The notes beneath the pieces were generated by a model. The model made no database searches, had not been told where the DNA came from, and saw nothing but the letters and a program-made list of their open reading frames with translations. A DNA stretch of 64,000 nucleotides, taken from the NCBI GenBank assembly GCA_009760855.2, contig WPIO01000024.1:4426501-4490500 (forward strand). Reading direction: 5' to 3'. The stretch comes from Cristatella mucedo. Its lineage: Eukaryota > Bryozoa > Phylactolaemata > Cristatellidae. How positions within the stretch are numbered: the stretch's first letter is position 1; each line of letters opens with the position of its first letter. Below, piece by piece: positions 48,151 to 59,135 of the stretch. The position numbers and the translations under genes are program-made.

Positions 48151-48639
48151 TTACAGTTTCATTTTATTAGGACAACCTCCCAAGGAACTTGCTGAATGTG
48201 GCTACATGGAAAGCATGAGCTGGGGGCCAATCAAATTAATATGTACATAAACGTGCCAAGAGTGGTTGAACGTGCTGATTATTTAGCATCAGACTCTTCG
48301 GTTTCACAGGTCAGGCTCCATTGCATTGCATATATTTACGGTGTAACCACAACTAATTTTTCAATCGTTTCTTTAGTAAAATTTTGATCCATTCAAAATG
48401 TATAAACTAAACGAAACTAAATTATAACAGAAATATTATATAGCAGAAATTACTTGAAGATAACACCAGGCTAAGAAAATCATTCGAGCTTCAGTGAATA
48501 GAAAAATTATTAAGCCTATGACAGACAGGAATCGTAATTGATTAGCACGTAATAACAATATATGCCTTTATCTTTGCATGTAAATTAACAATGGACACAG
48601 ACTAAGTAGGTGTTAAATTATACCTGAGGGGGATTCTGC

Positions 48640-48880
48640 AGCTCACTCAAAGCTTAACAGGTTTGCGGTTTCCATTCTGTATCCAACAGACTTCATCTTA
48701 TGCGGCAATGAGAGCTTGAGAAGCATAGCTTCGGCAAGAGGACAGTCGAGGAAGTGAGTAGTATGGAAGTAGCAACTCAAGACGGTTGGTAAGGATGTGC
48801 CACAGTCGGCAGTTGGAGAGATGTCGTTGCATAGGAGTTATTGGAATGAGTTATATAGGCATTGATTAACTCTACATACT
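48640..48880 (-). mobile_element. LINE family A 3' fragment, minus
   Basis: ccaacagacttcatcttatg and gtgccacagtcggcagttgg agagatgtcgttgca match the reversed 3' part of the family A ORF2 (as at 55.0 kb). Confidence 0.7.
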
Positions 48881-49384
48881 ACTGCAGCAGCATTTACTAA
48901 GCTCACCTTTAGCTTTACACTTTGAGCCACTGCAGGCTATCAATGATTGTCTGCTTCTATTAATATTGATTTATTGGGGGTAGCATATCCTCCTCTGTCC
49001 AGCCACCAAAGTGTTCAAAGATGTGGTAAGGGATGTGACCCAGCATACTTTGAGGTGAGTAGTTTAGGTTGGGGTCCAAGGCACTTCAGTAAAAGCTTGC
49101 TGTAATTAAATGAAGATCCTCGACCCTGAGCAAGAGCAGTGCAGCCCCTGGCCTAACCACCTGGGCAACGTTTACCCGGGCTGGCCAGCTTAATTGCTTG
49201 GGGTGTCACCTTTCACCACCGTGACCCCGTGAGTAGCTGTGCTTGTACAACCAGCCAGCAGTGGCTGGTAGATTCCCAGCCGTAAACCAGCGCCTGCATT
49301 TGGACTTGGCAGAAGCTGACTGTTGGATCGCCTTCGGAGAGGACGATATCGAGTGATTGAAGCGAATAAGGACGGCAATTGGCA

Positions 49385-49938
49385 ATGCAAAAAGGTAACT
49401 TCGACCAGTCTTTGTTGGATCAACAAGCTTCCTGGGAATATGCCCTATCGAAGACCCAAGCCATGTCTCAGCACCGTGAGAGAATGAGGCCACAACAGCC
49501 GCAGCAGCAGCAGCTGCTGCCCCAGCATTTACCGTCCAACAACGTTGATGGTCAGGAAAATACACTGGCTTATGGACACGGCTGGGGACCTCGTGCAAGC
49601 TGGACTGCAAGTACCACAGCTCTACCTGTTACTTCGACCGACGGATATGCAGATGGGCAGCGAGTCAGTGTGCTTGCTGAAGCCAGCTCCAGATCTAACT
49701 GGCAGCCGTTGCATCGCACAACTACCAGCGGACCGTCTAGATCGAGCCAGGCTGGACAGCAGGTTGCCAGGGATAGTCCAGCTGGACCAGCTCGTGCCCA
49801 CCTGGCCAGGAGCCTGTCACTGGTGAGCCTCCGTGGAATCGCTGGAGGCCGCGGAGATGCCCCTGCTGCAGCTGCCGAACCCACTCATGTGAGCTCGGCG
49901 ACCAGGGCCAGATCAGCCTCGCTGGGTCGAAAGGGAAA
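49385..49938 (+). CDS. Candidate N-terminal exon, Gln/Ser/Ala/Arg-rich (possibly ZO homologue)
   Basis: ATG 49385 begins a frame open to 50005: MQKGNFDQSLLDQQASWEYA, a poly-Gln tract (QPQQQQLLPQ), then Ser/Arg/Ala-rich low-complexity sequence with LARSLSLVSLRG and TRARSASLGRKGKK. A donor AAG|gtaacc at 49938/49939 is in phase 0. The region is clearly more GC-rich than its surroundings. The reverse strand is also open (49206-49610), but its poly-Ala run is the mirror of the CAG tract. It lies on the same strand and 9 kb upstream of PDZ1, so an extended N-terminus is possible but unproven. If this is not coding, it is a GC-rich regulatory or repeat stretch. Confidence 0.42.
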
Positions 49939-50005
49939 GAAGGTAACCAGCGTTAAAGCAGCAGCTATTCCTTCTTCGAAACAGCCACAGAGGCAGCTAG
50001 ACTAA

Positions 50006-51105
50006 GGTTGATCATGGCAGCTTCGATAGATTGTATTGCAGCCACAGCATGAGGGTTTTTCCATAATTGCTTATCGAGGGAGCTCAGTGGCCTTATTCCC
50101 GGGAAGGGGCACTGGGGGTAGACAGCTCACGGTAGGCTGTTCCAGCATTTCATATTTTCATTGACTGTGCCTATCCGGTTAGTGGGAGCTGACCTTTGCC
50201 GGCCATCCTCGAGAGGTACTTCCTTGTTACTACAAGGTGCCAAGTATCCACTTAGTCAGCTCTTGACCTGCCCCCTCAAACCCTCGAATCGTTGCTGGTT
50301 CATGGACTTGGTTGATCTCTACCACCCGGAGCTGTGTCGTACTACCTTAATAGTTCTTTGTGCATGCCAATCCACTGCTACAATAGCCTAGGCTTTAGCT
50401 TAGAATGATCTATTGAAATTTACTGTGGTGGATCAATACACAGTCTGTCTTTAATTACTGAATTCTGCATGGATCCAGCAACAGCCTGGTATATTTTTCT
50501 ATCCACGAGTCTATATATAGCTATATCTGTGCCTTTATGTATGTCTCCTGTTCTGCATATCTCTATCTCAGTTGCAGTAATGAGAGCACACACGATTTTA
50601 GCTTACTAGAGCTTTTATTTCTGTAGAATGTCAGAGTAACTAATGCAAATCTCAGATTGCATTATATAGTGTTTTGCTGCTTACAGACTGATTGCTCTGG
50701 CTTGATCCTGTGTCTACTGTTTTGGAAGCTCTCAAAAATGCTTACTTATTGCTCATTCTTGAACACATGTGAGCCAGGCTAGGTTGCTTTATGTCCTTTT
50801 TACCAAGGCCTGCAAAAAGTTCTATAACTCAATGTGCAGCCCTCCATACAGCCACACAACTTTTGTTAAATCGATTAAAAACAGGTGGCAGATTGAGTGG
50901 AATGCCCGATGAGGCTTTTTAAAGGTGAGTGCAGTCTCAGCCCTGTAATACAATCAACCACTAACTAGCATTATATTACCCTTCCATCCAGCTTTGACGA
51001 GGTTTTGCCAGTACAGCAAAATTTAAGATCCATCGATCATCCAGATATAGAACCTTCCCATCAATTGCATTGCACCTAATAAATGTGATACTCAGCTAGT
51101 CCACC
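50006..51105. other. Non-coding stretch after the Gln-rich candidate exon
   Basis: No repeat or exon that I can support. Confidence 0.4.
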
Positions 51106-51248
51106 GAGCTGGTTCGGTGTAGTGGTTAAGGTGCTTGCCCCGACCAAGGTGTGGCTGAGGTCGTGGGCTTGAGCCCAAAGGCATATGTGAAGCACCTGAA
51201 TAGAGATTATGTTCTCTTGGGGCGCTATACAAATGAATTATATTTTTT
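51106..51248 (+). mobile_element. SINE family 1, best copy
   Basis: Complete tRNA-like head with A box (tgtagtggttaaggtg) and B box (gggcttgagccc), then the tail gcacctgaatagagattatg ttctcttggggcgctataca aatg. The tail is a clear relative of the LINE 3' end. Confidence 0.75.
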
Positions 51249-51354
51249 TATGTTTGCGCATCTACATTTAGGTATCTGAGAAATACCCTGGACATGACAG
51301 AGGGAAATAAAAATTGGGACTTTACCGTGGCAGCCATTCACAGGAGGGTTGAAT

Positions 51355-51500
51355 AAATGTGCCAGATGGCTTGAAACCTTGGTCCCGAGGTGGTAGGTTT
51401 GAATCATCCATTGCTGCTGCAAGCTGTGGCAATAGCCTTTAAGGCTCTTCTCCGGCTATACAAAAAGAGGCTTCTAAATTTGCTGGTAGATTTTTTATTT
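51355..51500 (+). mobile_element. SINE family 2
   Basis: ccttggtcccgaggtggtag gtttgaatc (B-box-like), gcaatagcctttaaggctct tc and ggctatacaaaaagaggctt define it. Confidence 0.65.
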
Positions 51501-51964
51501 TCCCACACTATGCTCTTTGATATGGCACTTGCTCCTTTTAACTCTCTTTGGGATTCTGGAAACATTAAAGCACGGGACGCACATTGTATGAGTTCGGGCA
51601 TATTTTGTAGTTTTCCATGGCTAACACTGATTAGTGTCACTATGCAGATGAATCTACCTGTCATTATTGCACTTACTCTTAAACCCCAAAATAAAATGCT
51701 TAGTTTCAGTCCAATGCGATTTAGCACCTATGATTGGGACATCTTTGGATGCTCAACAAAGTGGCAGCCTGACATGACCGACTAAGAAGTATTAAAAAAA
51801 ATTAAATGATATTAATAGTATAAGTAAATTAAAATTGGCATATAGCTCAACTGATGGCGAAACAATCTCGTTTCTTGACCTTTATATTGCCAAAGCATCA
51901 CATGGCTGCGCGAATATTTGACTGGCTAAGAAGCCGCTGCCTCAACATTTTGATGACTGAGCAA

Positions 51965-52640
51965 GAGCATCTTAATCCACTAAGTGATGTGACGCATGCA
52001 TCCAGTTTTAGCTTATTTTCAAATGTCCTCAAGTCAGGAGATGATTTGTCAATCGGGACTGAGTACCAGACTTTGTGACCGACATTGCGAACTACAGTCA
52101 TGGTCTCCAAAGGATTTGAGTTTCATATGAGGTGCAGCTCAACAATTTGATTCAGAAAACCAGGTGATACAATGCCTAGACTGATGGGGAGTAGGTCTGA
52201 CTGATAGGGCCGAGCTAAAGAATGCAGGGGCCTAAAAATGAGTGACAGAACGTTGAAGTCGATGCCCTGATTTACTGGTAGCCACTGCATGGTGGTAAGA
52301 GATAGTGGGTTGTGGCAACTGAACAGCTCTCGAAAGACAAGCCTAGCTACAGAGTTTTTCACTAACTGTAAGTAAATAAGTAAATAAATCCTAGCTGATT
52401 AAACAGCCTCTTTTTGTATAGCAACAGAAGAGCCTTTATGGCGACATAGAATCGCCCACCACAGGAATCGAACCCACGACCTCGAGACCAAGGTCGTGAA
52501 AGCAACCGCCTGCACCTGATATCACAGATGCTAAGAAGCACGACGGACAGCAAGAAGTGAAGCAAATGTCGAGACAGGATGTCACAAATGCATGAACTAA
52601 TTAGGTAGTAGTATCCCTTTCTAAACTGTTGCTAATGTTA
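51965..52640 (-). mobile_element. LINE family B 3' part, minus, split by a SINE
   Basis: A reversed ORF2 C-terminus runs to tttttcactaactg (52368), is interrupted by a SINE 2, and resumes near 52515 with gatgctaagaagcacgacgg ... gacaggatgtcacaaatgca. Confidence 0.75.
52369..52515 (-). mobile_element. SINE family 2, minus, nested in LINE B
   Basis: Starts with taagtaaataagtaaataaa tcctagctgatt (reversed tail) and ends with cgaacccacgacctcgagac caaggtcgtg (reversed B box and head). Confidence 0.75.
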
Positions 52641-52734
52641 TGACCCAGATTGCAGTTTTAACTCCTTTAGCCAGCAATTATTTTTGTACAGCTGCCTGTT
52701 GGTGTGACAGCACGACATCTACTCTTATCCTGCC

Positions 52735-53045
52735 AACTATGGCACACCCACTCCAGCTATCCTGTGCTGTTACTTATTAGCTCAACTGCTCTCTTGACCC
52801 AGCTAGCCTTCTCACTTTCTCTTGATTGTTTGAGGTGAAGTCCGTAGGCTACGAAATGCAAACCAAAAGCTGCTTAAGATTTCAATGTAATTTTAGTCAC
52901 CCTACCATGTTGTTGTTGTTTATTGAACATGCACTCACTAACCATTTGATCGTGCTTCCATTGCTGCAATGTAAAGTGCCTAGAAAGAGATTAATTTCCC
53001 TGAGCACAGTATATCAAATGTATTATTATTATTTTTATTTTTATT
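52735..53045 (+). mobile_element. LINE family A 3' end with tail
   Basis: Family A coding end (ctcactttctcttgattgtt, gaagtccgtaggctacgaaa) runs into a tail ctagaaagagattaatttcc ... attattattattttta. It shows that families A and B share the same 3' tail. Confidence 0.75.
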
Positions 53046-53834
53046 ATATGCAACTCCACTGCATACCACCCACATAGTTTATGCAGCTTTAAGGAGTCAC
53101 AGATTAAGATATGTAGGTGCAGAGGCTCATGTTCAGCAACTTAAATGAGGCTAATGAATCGAAGTGCCTTAACTTAAGCTTTTACTTTGAGGGTGTAGCT
53201 TCTTGCATTTCCTACTTGGCTAACTGCCACCTACATTGTATGGCAATAATTCTGTCTTCATTAGTGCCGGCCAAGCTCTGCCATACATGTTTTAACATGC
53301 AGATCAAGATTTCTGCAGCTCACTATTAGTTTGTTGTTCCTTAATCTGTATCAGCAAGCTCACAGTTAGCTCAAGCCTCTACAGCAAGACATGTATGTCA
53401 TAACGTCACATCTGCAGCACTATATCACTTCTCATCTACCTTTAGTGACTTCTTATCAACAAGCACATCGACGTTTAGCTTCTTCCACTACAGACATTTA
53501 GGTCCCTCCATTTTCATATACTGGCATACCTTTTGAACTACTTTCAAATTAAGCATTGGATTTTTTCTCGACTTGCTCGTGTCTCTTAGCTGCATCTCTT
53601 TCTAGTCACAAATATTGAGGTGGTTTGACTTTCAATTCATGTGCTGTCAGGGTGTGCTGTTCACGACCACCTGACGTTTGGCTGCTCCCGACTTGATGCT
53701 ACGCTGGCAGTACAACTCAGTATAAAGAATCACGTCCAAAAAAGTCCACGACGAAGTATTGGACCCAATTGGGCCAGAGGCAAACACAAATAGGGCTGTC
53801 AATAATTGTATTGCACACTAGAACAAGCTATACT

Positions 53835-53970
53835 TAATTAAGGTGTCACCTCGACCTAGGGTGCCGGCGAATGTATTTGATGATTGAAATCGTGGTCTCG
53901 AACCTTGTAGCATATGTGAAGCGATTAAATAGTGATTGGGTTCTTTTAGGGTACTGTATGAATGAATTAC
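53835..53970 (+). mobile_element. SINE family 1, degraded
   Basis: Follows the SINE 1 order: taattaaggtgtcacctcga, gtggtctcgaacc, then attaaatagtgattgggttc ttttagggtactgtatgaat. Confidence 0.55.
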
Positions 53971-54184
53971 ATTATTATATTACAGATCTGTGAGAGTCAT
54001 CTCGTGTGGGAGTTGCCACCTTAGCAAAATAAAAGCATAAACACAGAGTTTGCACCAATGTATGCACACACTTAAATGTTGACAGCAAGTCAAGACAAGC
54101 CCATGACTTACGACAGTTCGAATTACGAAAGTTCAAGATGCAAACTCGGCAATGGTCACCCAAAAAAATTGAAAACGAAAATTC

Positions 54185-56065
54185 GAAACCTCACACCTTG
54201 CTAGTAAGTTCCAGTCTAGCTTTAGAGCTAATCACTCCACGGAGTCAGCATAGCTTAGGGTATGCAACGACCTACTTAGGAATGCAGACATGGGTAGAGT
54301 GTCTCTGTTTGTTTTGCTCGATCTTTCGGCAGCTTTTGATACCATCGATCACAAAGTTCTTCTAGAGCGCCTCTCATCTCGCCTGGGCATCACTGGCACT
54401 GCTCGGCAGTGGTTCAGGACCTAGCTCACTGAGAGACTCCAGAATATTGACTTTAAAAGACTGAGATTATCTGAGGTAGCTCTGAAATATAGAGCACCTC
54501 AGGGCTCCGAGCTAGGTCCGGTCCTTTTCATGGTTTATACTCTCCCTCTTGCTGATGTGGTTGCCGAGCACAATCGAGGCTTTCACTTCTATGCAGATGA
54601 CACTCAGTTGCACCTTTGCTTTGATCCCTCCCAGCCTTCGAGCACCTCAAATTCTCTCAACTCCCTTGCAGCATGTATTGATGACATCAGCACATGGATG
54701 GCAGCATATTTTCTAAAACCAAATGATGATAAACCAACTTACAAGTTATGGGCAAATCCAGTGTGATTCTCAAATTGGAAAGGTTGCAGCTCAAAATTGG
54801 CTCTTCCAGCATATCTCCTGCTGAATCTGCTCGAAATCTAGGTGTCATATGCCAAGGCGACCTCTCGTTAGACGACCATATCAGCTCCACAGTAAAATCT
54901 GCCTATTTTCAGCTTCATAATATTTGCTGAAATTCGGGTTGTTTAGATAAGGATACTACCTCCAAGTTGGTCCATGCATTCGTGACATCCCTTTGTTTAG
55001 TATCACCATCAGTAACTCCTCAAAGTCATAAAGACCATGGGGGTATTACACAGGAGAGTTTTGTGTAGCGCACTCACAGCCTAAGCGGCTTTCGGTACGC
55101 ATTCGGTAGCCAACAGACTTCGTCTCACGCAACAAAGAGAAAGTGGGAAGCATAGCAGAGTTAGGAGAGCAGTTGAGGTAGTGAGTAGCATAGAAGTAGC
55201 AGTTCAGGACCGCTGAAAAAGATGTGCCATAGTCGGCAGTTGGAGAGTAGATGTCGTTGCATATGAATTGTGGAAGCGAGTTCCACAGTCTAGGACCTGC
55301 AGAGCTAAGGCTTCTGTCGCCAACCGTCTTTAAGCGGAGGAATGGGACAGCTAATTTATTGTCCACATCCCTTCTAGACTTCTGCATCCCACTGCTTGCT
55401 GGCCTACCTGCATGTGCAATCAGATGAATACAGCCGGTGCTAAACTCCTCAGCTAGGCTTGTCTGTCGTGAGCATCGCAGTTGCCATGTTACACCATTTC
55501 TTGCCGACCTGCACTGGCTATCAGTCAAGCAACGGATTGACTTCGAGGTTTTGTTGCTCTCTTTTAGGTCACTTCATTCTTTGGCTCCAGCCTATCTCTC
55601 AGATCTACTCCCCCTTAAGGCCAAGCATCGTCCCACCTTCTTTTCGGAATCCAAAAGTCTGCAAATACGTCGTACAAACCTCAAATCCTTTGGAGACCGT
55701 GCATTTAGTTCGTATGCTCCCAAAGCCTGGAACTCTCTCCCGGCCTGCGTCAGAACATCTCCTGACCTGACCACATTTAAAAAGAACTTAAAAGCACACC
55801 TATTTAGGACAGCCTTTAGTGGGTCCTTGTGATTAGTCATTGATGTGCTTATGCATGCTGACACTGTGCATGCTATCACTAATCACATTTGCATGCTGAC
55901 CCTGTGCACGTCACCCTTAACTATAGTATTCATTTTGTTTGTTTATCAAGCACGATATTACTCACCATTCCATTGCATTTCCCTTTGCAGCAAATGTAAG
56001 CACCTAGAGAGAGATTGAGTTCTCTGAGGGCACTTTATCAAGTGCATTATCATTATTAAAATATT
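54185..56065 (+). mobile_element. LINE family B, interrupted by LINE A
   Basis: From accttgctagtaagttccag in RT to the tail and AT-run at 56050. RT motif C ([14 protein letters not shown]) is at 54585. It has several stops and frameshifts. A family A piece interrupts it at 54992-55364. Confidence 0.88.
54992..55364 (-). mobile_element. LINE family A 3' end nested in LINE B, with target duplication
   Basis: A 5'-truncated minus copy of the family A 3' end, flanked by ACATCCC at 54985-54991 and 55365-55371. The host reading frame is restored if the insert plus one duplicate is ignored, so this is a clean TPRT insertion. Confidence 0.85.
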
Positions 56066-56194
56066 AAGTAATCTGATTTATCTTGAATCCTCTCCCTCGG
56101 CATATCCCACCTGCGTACTATCTAAAGCTGCATCTTTTCATTTTAAAAGGGAGTATTTTCAGTGTACAACCTTTCTTAAATGACAGCAATTGGA

Positions 56195-56255
56195 ATGGTA
56201 GAAAGAGATTGAGTTCTATGAGGGTGCTATATCAACTGTATTATTGTTATTATGT
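56195..56255 (+). mobile_element. LINE tail scrap
   Basis: gtagaaagagattgagttct atgagggtgctatatcaact gtattattgttatta is the tail only. Confidence 0.65.
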
Positions 56256-56740
56256 ATACTTTTATTTTCGTATTTTATGCTTGGGCTTGAACATTCACCC
56301 ATATCATCTCTTGTCCCTGGTCCTGATAGAAGTGTCTTGAGTTACCCTAAACGAACTGACTAAGTATGACTGCATGAAGAGCTGCAATAGATTGTCGAGG
56401 GGAAGAGCAAGACCAGCGAGATTTTCGTAAAAGACCAACAATATGGAAAAAATTCAGCATACAATCACAGCATTATTCGATGTAAACTTTCTTACATCGC
56501 AGATTTAGGGTATATTTCCATCGCTGGTGACGGTCGGTAGCGCATAGGTCTTAGCGACAGCCACGATCACTGCGGCAACCCCCATGGCTCTGCGACTGGC
56601 TGGATGACTTACATTTCACTATGCTCGGCGGCAATCAGACAAAGATAAAGACAGCTTCCTCACAATTGCTGGGTCCATGACATAAAGGCGTCTGCTATTT
56701 GCTTTTCATGTAACATTTCCTGTCTCTTCGGCTGATTCCC

Positions 56741-56795
56741 TGGTAGCTGCTCACGGTGCTGCTCCATAACTGGGCAGCACCGTGAGCAGCTACCA
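56741..56795. repeat. Perfect 22-bp inverted repeat, 11-nt loop
   Basis: 56741-56762 (TGGTAGCTGCTCACGGTGCT...) is exactly complementary to 56774-56795, separated by tccataactgg. GC-rich stem in an intron or upstream region of the ZO gene. Confidence 0.9.
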
Positions 56796-57668
56796 TTGTA
56801 ATGCTTGTATAATCTAGCTGTTCAGGGGACTGGAGAGATGCAGCACGTGGGTAGAACCCGCATCTCCCATCTTCCAGACTGGAAAGGAAATGAGCATCTG
56901 CTGTCTCTCCGGTACAACGTCTTTTGGTAATCGCAGTGGGTGCTCAAATTGTCCAAGATTTTTTGCAGCAACTATTGGCTGATTGTTCAAAATGCCACAC
57001 GACAGCTTCAGTGAGCCATCGTCAGCTATGGAGCTTGCTGCAGGGCTCAGTTTAACCAGGGTGGTATTAGGGTGACCATCAGCCAATCCGAGCCAACGAA
57101 GTAGATATAATGCAAAGCAATAGGATTATGCAAAGCAGAAAATGGGCTATCAGCCTTGCAGCCCTAGCTCTTGCTTTGGCTCTTTTCTGTTTACTGAAAA
57201 GCAATTACCTCTTCTGGTACCTCCACGTAAGCAGACCTGTTAAGGAGCTACAAAGACCGGCATTTGAGTAAGACCAGGCTTGTAGGTCGGGCAGTGCTGC
57301 CAATCGTTAGTCAGCTATTGTTGTCTGTGGCCACATACTACTATGCCCGACTGGGCTACAGTATGAATCTCAGGAGGCCTGCTAGTTAGCACCCAAATGT
57401 AATTGGTTGCAGCAGCTGTTGAGCAGTGTTGCCCAAATCAGATAATTGCCCAAGGCATCAGCAGTGGCAATCCCAGAATTCGTTATTGATTCTGCACCAG
57501 CCAAGCCGGTGCAGTGTTTCTCCCCTTACTTTTAGTGGCTGACTAGACTAGAATAAGGAGAGCAGACTTCAGCATGGTAGCCTCATGGTGTTATCTTCGT
57601 TGCTGGCCTTGATAAAGAAGCAGGAGACACTTGGCTGCCATAAGGTCTATTATTAACTGTTGGATTAG

Positions 57669-57849
57669 CCAAAGTTCCAGTAGCGACTACTACAATAGCT
57701 GAAGCTGACATGCCTTGCTTGCTGCCGGGCCGGATGCTGTCGACCTTCTACTACAACGAACTTAGAGCAGCTAAACAGGACAGTTGTGGCAGCAGCAGCA
57801 GCAGGGGCACTGGGTGCAGTCCCTGGCCTGTCAAGCTCAGACCGAAGAA
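57669..57849 (+). CDS. Candidate exon upstream of ZO PDZ1
   Basis: One frame is open from 57656 and reads KVPVATTTIAEADMPCLLPG ... LSTFYYNELRAAKQ ... VKLRPKK to a good donor AAGAAG|gtaaat in phase 0. That fits the next exon at 59088. Three acceptors (before 57669, 57681 or 57699) all need a one-base carry-over from an earlier exon. The content has no domain I recognise. Exon status is inferred from donor, phase and composition; the exact start is open. Confidence 0.45.
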
Positions 57850-58759
57850 GGTAAATGCAGAGCCCACCCCCTCCCGAATTTGGATTTTCTAGCCTAGTGA
57901 TTAGCTAGCTTTTGTTTTCTACTGGGTTCCGTTCTTGCTTTGAATTGCTGCAAATGGCTTGAGGCTTATGTTCTGGCCTTCACCTATTGAACCAAAGATT
58001 GGTAATTTTGTTTAATAATTCCAAAGAATAGTAACCTGAACTTTCATAACATCACTGTTCCAGTGACAACCCTGCTGTATTCTGCAATATTAGTGGCAGT
58101 TTTGCGATGGATCTGCTGCCACGGCCCGTTACCAATATGTGATTTTAATCACACTGATTAAATCATGAATATCTATTTTGGTAATGGGCAGAAAGATCAT
58201 ATAATGTGTGCCTTTCTATGCTTTCTAAACGTCGCCTTAACAATGTGGCATCAGCTTTAAGTTGACAGAACCACTGAGATGCAAATCGTGAAGTTACCTA
58301 AACATCACATTGCACTGCTTCTGTATCTATTCCTCAATGACTGCAGCACCATATCTTTGTGTGCCTATCATATTGCTGCTTCTTTGCAGTAGCAATGTTC
58401 TTCCTTAAGATCTAGTCATTTGTTAAATATATAAAATAGCTGCTCTTGACTATTAAACTATTGCAAGTAAAATCTTTCTTTGATTTGCATTCAATACAGC
58501 ACCTCAGTCATATGCTAGCCCCAGTATTCAGTGAACTTATCGAGTTCCACTGTCATGGTATTGCCAGAGCCATGTACAAGCAAAAACCATATATTGATTA
58601 GATTTACATTTATGTGCTTGTTGCTCCTAGAGCAAGTGTGCTCAGAAGCAAGCTTACTCTATCCGACCAGCCGAACAAGTAATTGCACTACTGTGATGGG
58701 GCAGAAGAAAAAGTATTAGTTAATTGTTCAGCCTTTATTAGATAGTGCACAGAAGAGCC

Positions 58760-58880
58760 ATGGCGGTTATCACTCCTACTCACACCACACAATATACAAT
58801 TGCCTTTGATAGGTAGTGAACCCACGACCTGGTCGTGAAGTGCCAGTACTTTGCAACAAGGCTAAGACTAAGGGGTGGTT
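58760..58880 (-). mobile_element. SINE family 2, minus, degraded
   Basis: gtagtgaacccacgacctgg tcgtgaagtgcc is the reversed head; the body is eroded. Confidence 0.45.
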
Positions 58881-58984
58881 AGATGACCTAATAGTGCTTG
58901 ACTTGGTTATGGCAGTTAATGTCCATTGTTTTTTTTGCATGAAAATGGGAAGAGAGGCTTTTATTAGAAATGCTTAGTTTACTG

Positions 58985-59070
58985 CCTATGTATAGAAATG
59001 CATGGAAGGATATAAAGTTCTCTGAGAGTGCTACTCAAGTTTGTTTTCATTATTATTAATATTACAATTA
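58985..59070 (+). mobile_element. LINE tail remnant before the first ZO exon
   Basis: gcatggaaggatataaagtt ctctgagagtgctactcaag ttt and then attattattaatatta is a worn tail ending 18 bp before the exon at 59088. The pyrimidine-rich stretch of that exon's acceptor follows directly, so the repeat may have supplied part of it. Confidence 0.5.
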
Positions 59071-59087
59071 TTATTACTTTTTTGAAG

Positions 59088-59135
59088 GGTCCTGAGAAAG
59101 TGACATGGGATATACTTCAAGTTGCTCTGCAAAGG
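59088..59135 (+). CDS. ZO homologue exon: N-terminal edge of PDZ1
   Basis: Acceptor ttttttgaag, donor AAAGG|gtaagc, 16 codons [16 protein letters not shown]. The W...V.L.R pattern equals the first beta strand of ZO PDZ1. Phase 0 at both ends. Confidence 0.85.

Noticed and set aside
48170..48310. Exon-like stretch with acceptor ttttattag and donor TCACAG|gtcagg
   Set aside because: All three frames contain stops across it except one that opens only after a TGA, so it cannot be an internal coding exon.
49206..49610. 134-codon minus frame with a poly-Ala run
   Set aside because: The Ala run is the complement of the CAG/Gln tract; the plus frame has a better donor and composition.
51106..51190. 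Possible tRNA gene
   Set aside because: A and B boxes are present but no cloverleaf closes, and the unit continues into a LINE-like tail repeated elsewhere: a SINE.
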